Notes: generated by a model from the letters alone, not told the origin. Numbered from the stretch's first letter, positions 26,701-34,333 are shown. The stretch: 64,000 nucleotides of DNA from CALKCV01 sp964609515 (GCA_964609515.1 CAZSTZ010000001.1:1-64000); one strand, 5' to 3'. Numbers and translations are program-made.

Positions 26701-27296
26701 GATTCCATCGTTACCGATACCATGATGGGGAGGCGATCGCCTTTTTTATTAAAGACATCTTCGATGCCGTTTAAAGCAGCTTTAATTTGCAAAACGTCCT
26801 GACAAGTTTCGACGATTAACAAGTCAACGCCCCCGTCGTAAAGTCCTTCTGCTTGTTCGGTAAAAGCAGCTTTTAAAGTGTCAAAATTAATATGACCTAA
26901 AGTCGGAAGTTTGGTTCCCGGACCCATAGAACCGGCCACGAAACGGGGTTTTTCTGGGGTCGAAAATTCGGCGGCGACGCTTTTTGCCAGTTCGGCGGCG
27001 GTTTTGTTTAAATAATAGGCTTTGTCGGCTAAATCGTATTCTGCTAAGACAAAACTGCTGCCTCCAAAAGTGTCGGTTTCGATGACATCGGCCCCCGCTT
27101 CGAGGAACCCGCGATGGACTGTAGCGACTGCTTCTGGTTTGGTGTGGACGAGATATTCGTTACAACCTTCGTATTCTTTGCCGCCAAAATCTTCGGCGGT
27201 GAGGTTTTGGACTTGGAGGTTGGTGCCCATCGCCCCATCGAAGACGATAACGGGGCGATCGGGACTTTGCAAGCGTTCGAGAAATGGACTTTTCAT
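23718..27296 (-). CDS. metH: Cobalamin-dependent methionine synthase MetH
   Basis: A 1192-residue cytoplasmic enzyme that transfers the methyl group of 5-methyltetrahydrofolate to homocysteine through cobalamin. Domains in order: homocysteine-binding with zinc cysteines (GLNCATGP and GGCCGTRPGHI, residues about 1-325); pterin-binding (about 345-620, ILDVNVDYVGRNG); cobalamin cap and B12 domain (about 650-870) with DVHDIGKN, whose histidine ligates cobalt; a variable acidic linker; and the AdoMet reactivation domain (about 930-1192; RYSFGYPACPNLSDQ). Length is normal for the full four-module form. The spacer upstream (27297-27471) shows no B12 riboswitch that I can recognise. It is transcribed away from the small envelope gene. 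Confidence 0.97.
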   Translation of the reverse strand: MKSPFLERLQSPDRPVIVFDGAMGTNLQVQNLTAEDFGGKEYEGCNEYLVHTKPEAVATVHRGFLEAGADVIETDTFGGSSFVLAEYDLADKAYYLNKTAAELAKSVAAEFSTPEKPRFVAGSMGPGTKLPTLGHINFDTLKAAFTEQAEGLYDGGVDLLIVETCQDVLQIKAALNGIEDVFNKKGDRLPIMVSVTMESFGTMLVGSEINAVVSILEPYPIDILGLNCATGPDLMKEHIRYLSENSPFIVSCIPNAGLPENVGGQAHYKLTPLELKMALMHFIEDLGVQVIGGCCGTRPGHIQALAEIAATLKPKERTVSYSPSAASIYSSQTYEQENSFLIVGERLNASGSKKCREMLNAEDWDGLVALAKSQVKEGAQILDVNVDYVGRNGVRDMHELVSRLVTNVNLPLMLDSTEWEKMEAGLKVAGGKCLLNSTNYEDGEERFFKVLELAKQYGAGVVVGTIDEDGMGRTADKKFAIAKRAYDAAIKYGIPAREIFFDTLALPVSTGIEEDRENGKATVESIRRIREELPGCHILLGVSNVSFGLNPAARQVLNSVFLHESMAVGLDAAIVSASKILPMAKIEKEHQDICRDLIYDRRQYDGDICVYDPLTKLTEMFQGKTTKRDRSNDANLPIEERLKQHIIDGERIGLDDALAKALETYPALDIINTFLLDGMKVVGELFGSGQMQLPFVLQSAQTMKAAVAYLQPFMEKEESGESNAKGTMVIATVKGDVHDIGKNLVDIILSNNGYKVVNLGIKQPVDNIIAAYREHKADCIAMSGLLVKSTAFMKDNLETFNEEGISVPVILGGAALTPKFVYQDCQNAYKGRVVYGKDAFSDLHFMDKLMPAKSQEQWDDFQGFLGEFAEENGNGAVVKEQPEAKAETPDTADTPSTDAKAEPVEVDTTRSPDVSIDIPRPTPPFWGTRILESEELPFEELFWHLDLQALFVGQWQFRKPQGQSREEYDAFLAETVHPILEKWKQRVIDEKLLHPRAVYGYFPCQSEGNTLFVYDPEEVKNGGQPTVPIKTFEFPRQKSGRRLCIADFFAPKESGVMDVFPMFAVTVGQFATEFAQKLFAEDDYTNYLYYHGMAVQTAEAMAERSHALIRRELGFGGEDADNIKDILRQRYRGSRYSFGYPACPNLSDQFKQFELLGADRVDMYIDESEQIVPEQSTSAFVVYHPAAKYFSA

Positions 27297-27471
27297 GCTT
27301 TTTGGACTTACTATTTTAGTGGTTTTGTACTATTATAATAGCTGATGGTAAATTAGCAAGGGTGCATCTCGATTTTGTTAGTTGTTGGTTATTAGTTATT
27401 CCTTAAAGTTGCCAGGTTTAAGAGGTAATAGGTAAGGGACGAAGGGGCACCATTACCCATTCCGTTAATTA

Positions 27472-28131
27472 TTATTGAGCAGCAGTATTTTGTTCTTCAG
27501 AAGTTAGAGGCTTGCTGCCAAAAAGTTTGGGTAAAATCAATCCAGAATTAGCTTTATATTCCCCAAATTCTGGATAGCGGGAGAGAGACTTGTCTTTTTT
27601 GAGCATATTAGGAACAAATACCCCTGCTACAAATGCTGCCAAAATTACATAAGGCAGCCAATGTTGTGCTAACATTGCGAAGGCAAAATAGATTAATATT
27701 TCCCCGAGATAGTTAGTATTGCGACAGCGCGCAAAGAATCCTTCTGCAATCAATCCCGGACGATATTTGAGGGTATAATATTTCTGGGCATCGCTGCTAT
27801 AATGCAGGAAAACTCCAAAAACATTGAGGAAAATAGCAGCAGCAATTAAGGGCGGGGAAGGTTCGCTATAGCTGCTAATTAAAATGAAAGGCGCTACCCA
27901 GTACGCACCCAGCATGACAAAGGTAAAAATGCCAAGCGGGATGGGAGTTTCTTTCTCCCACTGTTTGTCGGGATAGATGCGATCTTTGACCAACCACATC
28001 AACCCGTAACCCCCGTGGAGGGATAGGTAAACCCAAGGGCCGATAGTGAAATTTTGGTAGGCTAGCATCAGGGCTAATATGAAGATGAAGGTGGTTGCTT
28101 TGTGCAGATTGATGGCGTGTTTGACTTTCAT
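27472..28131 (-). CDS. Membrane methyltransferase-like protein (ICMT/NnrU-type)
   Basis: A 219-residue integral membrane protein. Start taken at ATG 28131 (MKVKHAINLHKATTF), since the longer frame to 28182 adds an unlikely polar leader. About five to six hydrophobic helices are seen. The segment GLIAEGFFARCRNTNYLGEI is the hallmark of isoprenylcysteine carboxyl methyltransferase / DUF1295-type enzymes, where the R-N-x-N-Y-x-G-E motif binds S-adenosylmethionine near the membrane. In bacteria these modify lipids or quinone-like substrates, which cannot be determined from sequence. The gene stands between metH and a divergent toxin-antitoxin operon. Confidence 0.75.
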   Translation of the reverse strand: MKVKHAINLHKATTFIFILALMLAYQNFTIGPWVYLSLHGGYGLMWLVKDRIYPDKQWEKETPIPLGIFTFVMLGAYWVAPFILISSYSEPSPPLIAAAIFLNVFGVFLHYSSDAQKYYTLKYRPGLIAEGFFARCRNTNYLGEILIYFAFAMLAQHWLPYVILAAFVAGVFVPNMLKKDKSLSRYPEFGEYKANSGLILPKLFGSKPLTSEEQNTAAQ

Positions 28132-28218
28132 GGCAAGTGCTGGTAATATTATTGGACAAGTGCTGGTTTTCCAGCTTAACATATTTTCTACGATTAACTG
28201 TTCGCAAAGAGGATTTTT

Positions 28219-28533
28219 ATGGAACGAGTAATGACTGAAGAATACATAACCCCAGAAGATAGTCCGGTAGTTCGGTTGGATGTCGCAGAGTTGCGCGATC
28301 GCCTCGACGATATTTTAACCCGAGTTGGTTCTGGAGAAGAACGGGCAATTTTGAGTCGCGACGGCGAGGACGTGGCGGCGGTTATTTCTATAGAAGAGTT
28401 CTGGTTTTTGGAGAGGGCGATCGCTCGGTTGGAAGATGAGATGGACTTAGAAGCTATCCGCGAGGCTAAAGCTGAAGCAGAAAAAAAAGGAACTATTTCT
28501 TGGGAAACATTAAAATCAGAATTGGGACTTTAA
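28219..28533 (+). CDS. Phd/YefM-family antitoxin
   Basis: A 104-residue protein. After a short leader (MERVMTEEYITPEDSP) comes the Phd/YefM core LDVAELRDRLDDILTRVGSG, then ERAILSRDGEDVAAVISIEEF, the strand-helix pattern by which these antitoxins dimerise and bind operator DNA. The acidic C-terminal helix (LEDEMDLEAIREAKAEAE) would wrap the toxin. It precedes the RelE-like toxin by six bases, the standard antitoxin-first order, and probably autorepresses the operon. The leader, including AGAGGATTTTT and the first ten codons, is duplicated in front of the gene at 28878. Confidence 0.88.
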   Translation: MERVMTEEYITPEDSPVVRLDVAELRDRLDDILTRVGSGEERAILSRDGEDVAAVISIEEFWFLERAIARLEDEMDLEAIREAKAEAEKKGTISWETLKSELGL

Positions 28534-28539
28534 TCGGCA

Positions 28540-28806
28540 ATGACTTATACGATAGAATTTTCTAACAAAGCTGAAAAACAGTTTAAGTCTCTACCACCGC
28601 AGACTCAAGAACGCTTGCAGCCGAAAATTGATGCTTTAGCTCAAGAGCCTCGCCCCCGTGGTGCGATCGAACTCTCAGATGTAGAGGAAGATACTTATCG
28701 CATCCGAGTTGGCGACTATCGCATTCTTTATGAAATTTCCGATCGCGTGCTGCTGGTTTGGGTTGTAGAGGTCGGTCATCGCCGCGAAATCTATCGCCAG
28801 CGATGA
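28540..28806 (+). CDS. RelE/ParE-family toxin
   Basis: An 88-residue protein: MTYTIEFSNKAEKQFKSLP, a helix pair with QTQERLQPKIDALAQEPRP, then TYRIRVGDYRILYEISD and VGHRREIY. This is the compact RelE fold. The conserved arginines (RIRVGDYRI) and the final HRREIYR are typical of ribosome-dependent mRNA interferases of the RelE branch. The C-terminal tyrosine/arginine set appears intact, so an active toxin is expected. It is encoded six bases after its Phd-type antitoxin and ends before the second, partly duplicated module. Confidence 0.88.
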   Translation: MTYTIEFSNKAEKQFKSLPPQTQERLQPKIDALAQEPRPRGAIELSDVEEDTYRIRVGDYRILYEISDRVLLVWVVEVGHRREIYRQR

Positions 28807-28877
28807 ATTGTGCTTTAATGTAAGTTGGGTTTCTCGACTCAACTTACATCTGTTAACTGTTCGCAAGGAGGATTTTT

Positions 28878-29372
28878 ATGGAACGAGTAATGACTGAAGA
28901 ATACATACCCCCAGAAGATAGTTCGACTGTCAATAAAGGATATACTCGCTTAAGCGCCGACGAAATTAAAGAGAACTTAATCGAAATCCTTCGGCGAGTC
29001 ATGGTAGATAAGGAACGTATTGTTGTGGAACGAGATGGAGAGGAAGTAGCGGCGATCGTTCCCATTCGCGAGTTCGAGGATTTGGATTACCTGTTAAAAG
29101 AGCTCAAACCTTCTCAATTCAACCCAGACGAAGAGGAATATTACGCCAATGAGAAACCCATCCACTGCATGCGCCCCGGTAAAATTATAGAAAATTTCGA
29201 GGAAATACTGGAGGCGATCGCGGAGGATAACGAAGTATTTGGGTTGATGCCGGTTGAGAATCTCGGCGGGAAAAATGTAGATATATTCATGCCCGCTGCT
29301 ACAATGATGTCAATGGATTATTTCTGGATACCGGATTATATTATTGCCGCTAAAAACGAATTGGAGGTATAA
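28878..29372 (+). CDS. Phd-like N-domain fused to unknown C-domain
   Basis: A 164-residue protein. The first ten codons and ribosome site (CAAGGAGG) duplicate those of the Phd gene at 28219. Residues 20-75 again form a Phd-like unit (LSADEIKENLIEILRRVMVD, ERIVVERDGEEVAAIVPIRE), followed by FEDLDYLLKELKPSQFNPDE. The C-terminal 70 residues (from HCMRPGKIIENFEEILEAIA to DYFWIPDYIIAAKNELEV) are unlike known antitoxins and I do not recognise them. It is three bases upstream of the DUF433 gene, so it may be a third component of that toxin-antitoxin operon. A fragment of this gene recurs at 30240-30307. Confidence 0.65.
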   Translation: MERVMTEEYIPPEDSSTVNKGYTRLSADEIKENLIEILRRVMVDKERIVVERDGEEVAAIVPIREFEDLDYLLKELKPSQFNPDEEEYYANEKPIHCMRPGKIIENFEEILEAIAEDNEVFGLMPVENLGGKNVDIFMPAATMMSMDYFWIPDYIIAAKNELEV

Positions 29373-29375
29373 ACC

Positions 29376-29777
29376 GTGAAATTAGAAGACTATTTCGACT
29401 TTTTTGCTCCGAACGATATTCGGATAAAAGGTACTCGGGTGGGTATCGAGAACGTTTTGTATGAATACATCCACCGAAAGCTATCCCCAGAAGAAATCGA
29501 GCAACAGTTTAGAACTGTAACTTTAGAGCAAGTGTATGCAACGATTTTGTATTATTTGAGCGATCGGGAAACCGTCGGTAAATACGTTGCCGACTGGTTG
29601 GAGTGGAGCCACCAACAACGAAAAGCTCAAGAGATGAATCCTCATCCGGGCATTACCCGGTTGCGAGAGAGGGTCGCTAAGTATGGAACCGATCCGGAAG
29701 TACACAAAGCACTTCGCCGGCAGCGGGAATTAGCAGCTCCAGGAAACGCAAAAGAAGCGGGGGAAACTAGCAAATGA
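29376..29777 (+). CDS. DUF433 antitoxin-like protein
   Basis: A 133-residue protein with a GTG start three bases after the preceding stop. The core YFDFFAPNDIRIKGTRVGIE, NVLYEYIHRKLSPEEIEQQF and TLEQVYATILYYLSDRE is the DUF433 winged-helix-like domain found in VapB45-type antitoxins. The tail is charged and helical (HQQRKAQEMNPHPGITRLRE) and would contact the toxin. Its stop overlaps the start of the PIN-like gene (ATGA at 29774-29777). The pair DUF433 plus DUF5615 PIN-like protein is a well-known toxin-antitoxin arrangement. Autoregulation is expected but no operator was identified. Confidence 0.85.
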   Translation: MKLEDYFDFFAPNDIRIKGTRVGIENVLYEYIHRKLSPEEIEQQFRTVTLEQVYATILYYLSDRETVGKYVADWLEWSHQQRKAQEMNPHPGITRLRERVAKYGTDPEVHKALRRQRELAAPGNAKEAGETSK

Positions 29778-30139
29778 CTATTCGTTATCTAATGGATGAA
29801 AATGTAAATCCCACTTACCAAACTCAAATTCAGCGGCGGGAGCCCGATCTAATAATTTGGGCCGTTGGAGATGAGGGAACTCCCCCAAAAGGTACTCTCG
29901 ATCCAGATATTCTCATCTGGTGTGAGGAGCATGGTTTTGTTCTAGTTACTAACAACCGCACGTCCATGCCACCCCATTTAACCGCTCATTTAACTGCCGG
30001 TCGTCATGTACCGGGAATTTTTATCCTCAATCCGAAAATGAGCGTAGGCGAGACTATTGATGAGTTAATTCTGATTGCTTTAGCATCCTCAGATGATCAG
30101 TATCGGGATTATATTACTCATTTGCCTCTTCGTCAATAG
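29774..30139 (+). CDS. DUF5615 PIN-like toxin
   Basis: A 121-residue protein beginning IRYLMDENVNPTYQTQIQRR, the D-E-N motif at the start of DUF5615/Mut7-C-like PIN nucleases. LDPDILIWCEEHGFVLVTNN and VPGIFILNP complete the acidic active-site set (Asp in LMDEN, Asp in DPDIL, and the TNNR strand). It probably cleaves RNA in a metal-dependent way when freed from the DUF433 antitoxin. Translational coupling with the antitoxin is through a four-base overlap. Downstream lies a decayed copy of the neighbouring Phd-like gene. Confidence 0.83.
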   Translation: MTIRYLMDENVNPTYQTQIQRREPDLIIWAVGDEGTPPKGTLDPDILIWCEEHGFVLVTNNRTSMPPHLTAHLTAGRHVPGIFILNPKMSVGETIDELILIALASSDDQYRDYITHLPLRQ

Positions 30140-30239
30140 CAAATTAGGCTGACATTATTTGCGTTTAATTGTGCCTGGTGGTTCGATTTTTAGGTAATGA
30201 GATAATCGCCATTATTACTCATTACCTATTTCCTATTAT

Positions 30240-30307
30240 CTATGGCGAATTTGAGCGTTTGGATTACCTGTTAGAGGCTCTCAAATCTTCTCAATTCAAT
30301 CCAGACA
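30240..30307 (+). pseudogene. Remnant of the Phd-like gene at 28878
   Basis: Translated in frame, this stretch gives GEFERLDYLLEALKSSQFNP followed by DN. It is a degenerate copy of REFEDLDYLLKELKPSQFNP from the protein at 28878-29372, and the DNA match is obvious over about 68 bases. No start codon or rest of the gene is present. It indicates past duplication and decay inside this toxin-antitoxin cluster. Confidence 0.7.
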
Positions 30308-30334
30308 ATACACAAAAAAATCAACTTTATTCAA

Positions 30335-31075
30335 TTAAAACGGAATATCATCATCTTCTTCTTCTTCTTCCAAAACTGCTTTTATCCCCGCAGATTTTTT
30401 AACTGCCAATTCTCCCTCTGGCAACTCCACCACTCCCGCGATTAACTTCCAACAAGGTAAACCTTCCTCCTCCCAATCGTCGGGCCGCCACGGCATACTC
30501 AAACTAACCGTTACCAAACAACTATTTTTCGGTCTAGATCTCAATTCCAATTTTCTCACAAACACCGGATCCGTAATCGTCGTCCTTAAAGTTTGCCCCT
30601 TTTCCGTCACCAAACTTCCTTCCCATTTATTGCCGCCCTCAAATCTTTCTTTAATAGGTCTCGCCGAAAAATTCACCGCTTTTATTAGTTCCAAAGTCCG
30701 GCGTTTTTCTACTGGTAACGACTGCATAAAATCAACCGTAACGTAACGCTTGTCGTTGTGGAGAACGTACTCTTCTTGACTGCAATATTCGAGCAATTCT
30801 GCCGGCTTAACTCTCCCTTTTCTGTGCCAATTTCCCGGCAACACCGATAAATTTTCGCTCTCAAAACCAAAATCAGGTCCGGTGTCTGCTAGAGGAATTT
30901 CTAAAATGTCTAATAATGCCGGTTCCATCCTATTAATCAGTCGCATTTGTTTGGGAATTTGACCGTCGGGTAAACCGGAAATCGGACGAACCCACCGACC
31001 GTTACCGGGCTCTATTCCCGCAATGCACCTCTCCCCTCGCTTCCAAGAATTGGCAAGGCAAATTATTCTCGTCAT
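30335..31075 (-). CDS. Dual OB-fold domain protein
   Basis: A 246-residue soluble protein. It starts MTRIICLANSWKRGERCIAG, followed by GNGRWVRPISGLPDGQIP, and later has TGPDFGFESENLSVLPGNWH. This pattern fits the 'dual OB-containing' family, in which an N-terminal OB-like barrel is followed by a second one (here ending DPVFVRKLELRSRP and CLVTVSLSMPW). The C-terminus is strongly acidic (EEEEEDDDIPF), as in single-strand-binding proteins. Nucleic-acid binding is therefore likely, but the role is not established. It lies at the end of the toxin-antitoxin cluster, in opposite orientation. Confidence 0.65.
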   Translation of the reverse strand: MTRIICLANSWKRGERCIAGIEPGNGRWVRPISGLPDGQIPKQMRLINRMEPALLDILEIPLADTGPDFGFESENLSVLPGNWHRKGRVKPAELLEYCSQEEYVLHNDKRYVTVDFMQSLPVEKRRTLELIKAVNFSARPIKERFEGGNKWEGSLVTEKGQTLRTTITDPVFVRKLELRSRPKNSCLVTVSLSMPWRPDDWEEEGLPCWKLIAGVVELPEGELAVKKSAGIKAVLEEEEEDDDIPF

Positions 31076-31158
31076 ACCCTTGACTTCTCTAATTTAGTTG
31101 AAAAGTAATTTTACCTCAACTTTGAAGATAACCAACAATTTAACAACTTGTATCTGGT

Positions 31159-31190
31159 GAAACCCGGTTTTGCCGAAATTACCTGGTTTC
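31159..31190. repeat. Palindromic repeat, GAAACCCGG family
   Basis: GAAACCCGG (31159-31167) faces the imperfect arm CCTGGTTTC (31182-31190). It lies upstream of the dual-OB gene, in a 727-bp spacer (31076-31802) without a recognisable gene. Confidence 0.6.
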
Positions 31191-31359
31191 TTAATCGGTT
31201 CTCTAGTTGCTAATTGCTAACTGGCCATCACTGGGTCAAAAATTTCTGTTGGGCCCGGGCAAACTCGCCTCGAATTTTTAGACAGACTCCCCCACAGATC
31301 TATTAGGGAGAGACCCCAATTTTTTACGCCAAAATTCGATTTTTGTTACAAAAATTTAC

Positions 31360-31383
31360 AAACAAAAGAGCTTTTGTTTTTTT
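31360..31383. terminator. Orphan terminator-like hairpin
   Basis: AAACAAAAG (31360-31368) pairs with CTTTTGTTT (31371-31379) and is followed by a run of T on the plus strand. No gene ends nearby on that strand, so it may terminate an unannotated short transcript. Confidence 0.4.
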
Positions 31384-31511
31384 TCGAGATGCCCCCGGTC
31401 CATTTTTGAAAAAAATTTTTTAGAAAAGAGTTTTAAAGCATCAAATATGTTATGCTTAAAGACAGTTTTTCTGGCTCTTCGGTGTTTAGCTTGCGCTCAT
31501 CATTGATGCTC

Positions 31512-31650
31512 GGGAACGGGGAACGGGGAACGGGGAACGGATTTGGGATTTTTTTCTTACTAACTAGCACATCTAGTTATTAAAAAAAAGTAGTTTAATG
31601 GTGTTTGCGTCAATTTTAAATTTGTTCTTCCCCGTTCCCTGTTCCCTGTT
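31512..31650. repeat. Inverted tandem heptamer repeats
   Basis: Four tandem GGGAACG units (31512-31540) face their inverted counterpart, TTCCCCGTTCCCTGTTCCC, at 31628-31646. The two could form a long hairpin enclosing about 90 bases. This is a CCCCRTT-type short tandem repeat as known from filamentous cyanobacteria. Confidence 0.65.
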
Positions 31651-31802
31651 AAGAGTTCCCGCTCATCGTAAAATTACCATTTTAGCAAACCTTCGTACCG
31701 AAGACCCGTTTTTCTTTTAATAATTAACATGAGGGCGATCGCCCCCTAAAACCCAATTGGCAGTGAAATAGTTACCAATAATACAGAAACTCAGGAGGAA
31801 TT

Positions 31803-33620
31803 ATGAGTAAGTTAGCAACTCTCAAGCTAGATGGGGATATCGAAGAAGGTTTTCGAGCCACCTTGTCTCTAGGAAGCGACGGGGAGCGACCTCAAATAGA
31901 AGTAAGAGGCAATCTTCCCCCTAGTCCAGAATTAGTCGCCGACTTGCAACAACATTGGGAGACAAATTATCGTACTGTAAGTGCCCCAACTCGCCTCAAA
32001 CCCAAACGCATCCATTATAATAACCGTCGCCGCAGCCTTACTCCCATCGATGAATGTCGGCGATCGGGAGAGCAACTGCGCGATCGCTTCAACCACTGGC
32101 TGCGATCGGAGCAATTTCGCGACATCGATACCCGACTGCGAGAAGAACTAAACCGAGACGAACCTATTAGGTTGTTAGTTAGCACTCAAGATAATAAATT
32201 ACAAAAACTACCTTGGCATTTATGGGATTTCGTTCGTCGCTATCCTCTCGCAGAAGTTGCGTTCAGTCCTCTGAATTATCACCAATCCTCATTCTCTTGT
32301 CGGTCTCATACTTCCGATAAAGTCAAAATATTAGCCATCCTCGGACACGCAGAAAATATCGATATCGAGAAAGACAGAAAATTATTAGAAAGTTTACCAA
32401 ATGCCGAGACAGTCTTTCTAGTAGAACCGAACCCCTCGGAAATAAGCGATCGCCTCTGGAACCAACCCTGGGATATTATCTTCTTTGCCGGACATAGCGA
32501 GACGGAAGAAGAAGTCGGCAAAATTTATCTCAACCAAACCGATAGTTTAAGTGTTGACGAACTGTGGTACGCTTTGCGCAAAGCAGTAGATAACGGCCTC
32601 CAATTAGCTATTTTTAACTCCTGCGATGGTTTGGGTTTAACCCAACAATTAGACGACCTCCAAATTCCTCAAACTATCGTCATGCGAGAATTAGTTCCAG
32701 ACTTAGTAGCTCAAGAATTTTTAAAGCATTTTCTCACCAGTTTTTCTAAGGGTAAATCTTTTTATTTAGCCGTCCGCGAAGCTCGGGAAAGATTGCAAGG
32801 TTTAGAAACCCAATATCCCTGCGCTACTTGGTTGCCAATTATCTGTCAAAACCCCGCCGTTTTGCCTCCCACTTGGCAAGATTTATTAAACAAAAATAAA
32901 CCAGCACTTGCTATTAATAATTCTGCCCCACTAGAGGTAGTAAAAAAATCGAACTTATTAAGGAAAAAATGGCGTTTTGCTGCCTTACTATTTTTGGGAT
33001 TAGGATTTTTTTGCTGGCAAATTGGCAGCCCAAAACTTGCTATTGTTGCTAACAATTACGGATTTAAAAGTTATCAAAAAGGCGATTTTTCCAAAGCGAG
33101 AACAGCTTGGAATTTAGTAACTGTACTGAACCCAAATAATCCCGCCGCTCCTTACAATTTGGGCTGGGTTTGCGAAAAGTTACAAGATTTTAAATGCGCT
33201 GAAGAACAATATTTTACGTCTGCAAATTTAGACCTCGATGCTGCTTACAGTCAGTTAGGCCGTCTTTATATTAAGCAAAAAAACTATGCTTCTGCTGTTA
33301 ATTTACTCTTTGAAGGTTTAAAGCGAGCAACAGACGATCGCATCATCTATTCCATACAAAAAAACCTCGGTTGGGCGCGACTCGAACAAAGTCGTTATCA
33401 AGAAGCTTTATACCACCTTGAGGAAGCAATTAAATTAGACAGCGATCGCGCAAGCGCCCACTGTCTTTTGGCACAAGTTTATGAAGGCATGGGAGATGAT
33501 AAAAAAGCAATTGAAGAATGGAAAACCTGTTTGGAAAATGCCAAACCAGAAAACGCCGACGAAGATATTTGGATCGGTATGGCACGGAAGCGCTTAAAAT
33601 TGTTATTGCCCCAAAAATAA
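31803..33620 (+). CDS. CHAT protease with membrane helix and TPR repeats
   Basis: A 605-residue protein with a strong ribosome site (AGGAGG). An N-terminal region of about 150 residues contains DEPIRLLVSTQDNKLQKLPW, then the EVAFSPL segment that begins CHAT domains. Catalytic His231 (FFAGHSE) and Cys274 (FNSCDGLG) give the caspase-like dyad of a CHAT protease (about 150-360). One transmembrane helix follows (about 389-407), then five or so TPR units to the end (GFKSYQKGDFSKARTAW ...). The protease would face one side of the membrane and the TPR sensor the other. CHAT proteins act in bacterial death and defence pathways; no neighbouring substrate such as a gasdermin is visible, so its target is open. 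Confidence 0.85.
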   Translation: MSKLATLKLDGDIEEGFRATLSLGSDGERPQIEVRGNLPPSPELVADLQQHWETNYRTVSAPTRLKPKRIHYNNRRRSLTPIDECRRSGEQLRDRFNHWLRSEQFRDIDTRLREELNRDEPIRLLVSTQDNKLQKLPWHLWDFVRRYPLAEVAFSPLNYHQSSFSCRSHTSDKVKILAILGHAENIDIEKDRKLLESLPNAETVFLVEPNPSEISDRLWNQPWDIIFFAGHSETEEEVGKIYLNQTDSLSVDELWYALRKAVDNGLQLAIFNSCDGLGLTQQLDDLQIPQTIVMRELVPDLVAQEFLKHFLTSFSKGKSFYLAVREARERLQGLETQYPCATWLPIICQNPAVLPPTWQDLLNKNKPALAINNSAPLEVVKKSNLLRKKWRFAALLFLGLGFFCWQIGSPKLAIVANNYGFKSYQKGDFSKARTAWNLVTVLNPNNPAAPYNLGWVCEKLQDFKCAEEQYFTSANLDLDAAYSQLGRLYIKQKNYASAVNLLFEGLKRATDDRIIYSIQKNLGWARLEQSRYQEALYHLEEAIKLDSDRASAHCLLAQVYEGMGDDKKAIEEWKTCLENAKPENADEDIWIGMARKRLKLLLPQK

Positions 33621-33641
33621 CCAGGGTCATTTTTTTAAAAA

Positions 33642-33827
33642 TTAACTCGGACATTTAATCGCACCTCCTTCGCTCTGGCAAGGTTTTTCCTCATTGCTGA
33701 CAATAGTTTCAATTTCAACCTCAAAATTGCTAACATCTAGATGCCGACAATTAACTAATAAAACTTCAGCAAACGGCAAAACAATTCCCACCGCCAGCAA
33801 AGATACAACCCAATTTTTCCCCTTCAT
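33642..33827 (-). CDS. Small exported or membrane-anchored protein
   Basis: A 61-residue protein with ATG at 33827 preceded by AGGAGAAACG, a good ribosome site. Residues 1-27 (MKGKNWVVSLLAVGIVLPFA) form a basic-plus-hydrophobic signal or anchor. The rest is acidic with three cysteines (NCRH, KPCQSEGG, IKCPS). No family is recognised. It is convergent with the CHAT gene, 22 bases away. The cysteines could make a disulfide after export; that is inference. Confidence 0.5.
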   Translation of the reverse strand: MKGKNWVVSLLAVGIVLPFAEVLLVNCRHLDVSNFEVEIETIVSNEEKPCQSEGGAIKCPS

Positions 33828-33963
33828 TATTCGTTTCTCCTCTAAGCAATTTATTTACCAAGGAGAAGCGAGTTGGCCAACAGCTTCTCGAACCTTTCTA
33901 TTAATTTTATTGGGGGCGTTTTTTCCTTTTATGCACTCTGCTTTGTTTCTGGTTTCATGCAAA

Positions 33964-33999
33964 ATCGGGATGCTTCCCCTCTAACAGAAACATCCCGAT
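33964..33999 (-). terminator. Terminator of the DUF3181 gene
   Basis: On the minus strand the stem ATCGGGATG...CATCCCGAT (33999-33991 with 33972-33964) is followed by TTTTG. It stands 26 bases after the stop of the gene ending at 34025. Confidence 0.6.
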
Positions 34000-34024
34000 G
34001 CTAAAAATTAAGCTTTTTTATGCC

Positions 34025-34333
34025 TTACATATTCCGTTGAAACTCTTCTAAAATCTCCATCAACTGACTCTGACATTGGCGAGGCAACAAATCTGTAAGA
34101 GGAATTTCGCGCCTGCCGTCGCCCAGCTTCACAGAAAAACTTTGTAGTATTTCCGCCACTTGGCTTTCTGGTGGCACTCCATCTTCCAACATCGGATAAA
34201 TTTGCTCCGCCAAAACCGTATGGAATTTAGCATCCCCTAAATAGAGATGCCAGTTAGCGATATCCATATAGACATTTTCGCCGATTTCAGCCGCTAAAGA
34301 TTCAATTGCTCGCGTGTTGCTGCTACTTGCCAT
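34025..34333 (-). CDS. DUF3181 family protein
   Basis: A 102-residue soluble protein. I recognise the sequence IESLAAEIGENVYMDIANWH, LYLGDAKFHTVLAEQIYPML and the ending LMEILEEFQ as the cyanobacterial DUF3181 family, which has no known function. The protein is helical with an acidic surface, has no membrane segment, and is of normal length for the family. It is followed by a terminator at 33964-33999 and preceded by a repeat-bearing spacer, so it is probably a single-gene transcript. Confidence 0.8.
   Translation of the reverse strand: MASSSNTRAIESLAAEIGENVYMDIANWHLYLGDAKFHTVLAEQIYPMLEDGVPPESQVAEILQSFSVKLGDGRREIPLTDLLPRQCQSQLMEILEEFQRNM

Noticed and set aside
27297..27471. Cobalamin riboswitch before metH
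   Set aside because: The spacer is short and AT-rich, without the conserved B12-box-like sequence.
33694..33984. Plus-strand frame overlapping the small exported protein gene
   Set aside because: No ribosome site and no recognisable domain; the opposite strand has a better start (AGGAG) and a signal-like N-terminus.
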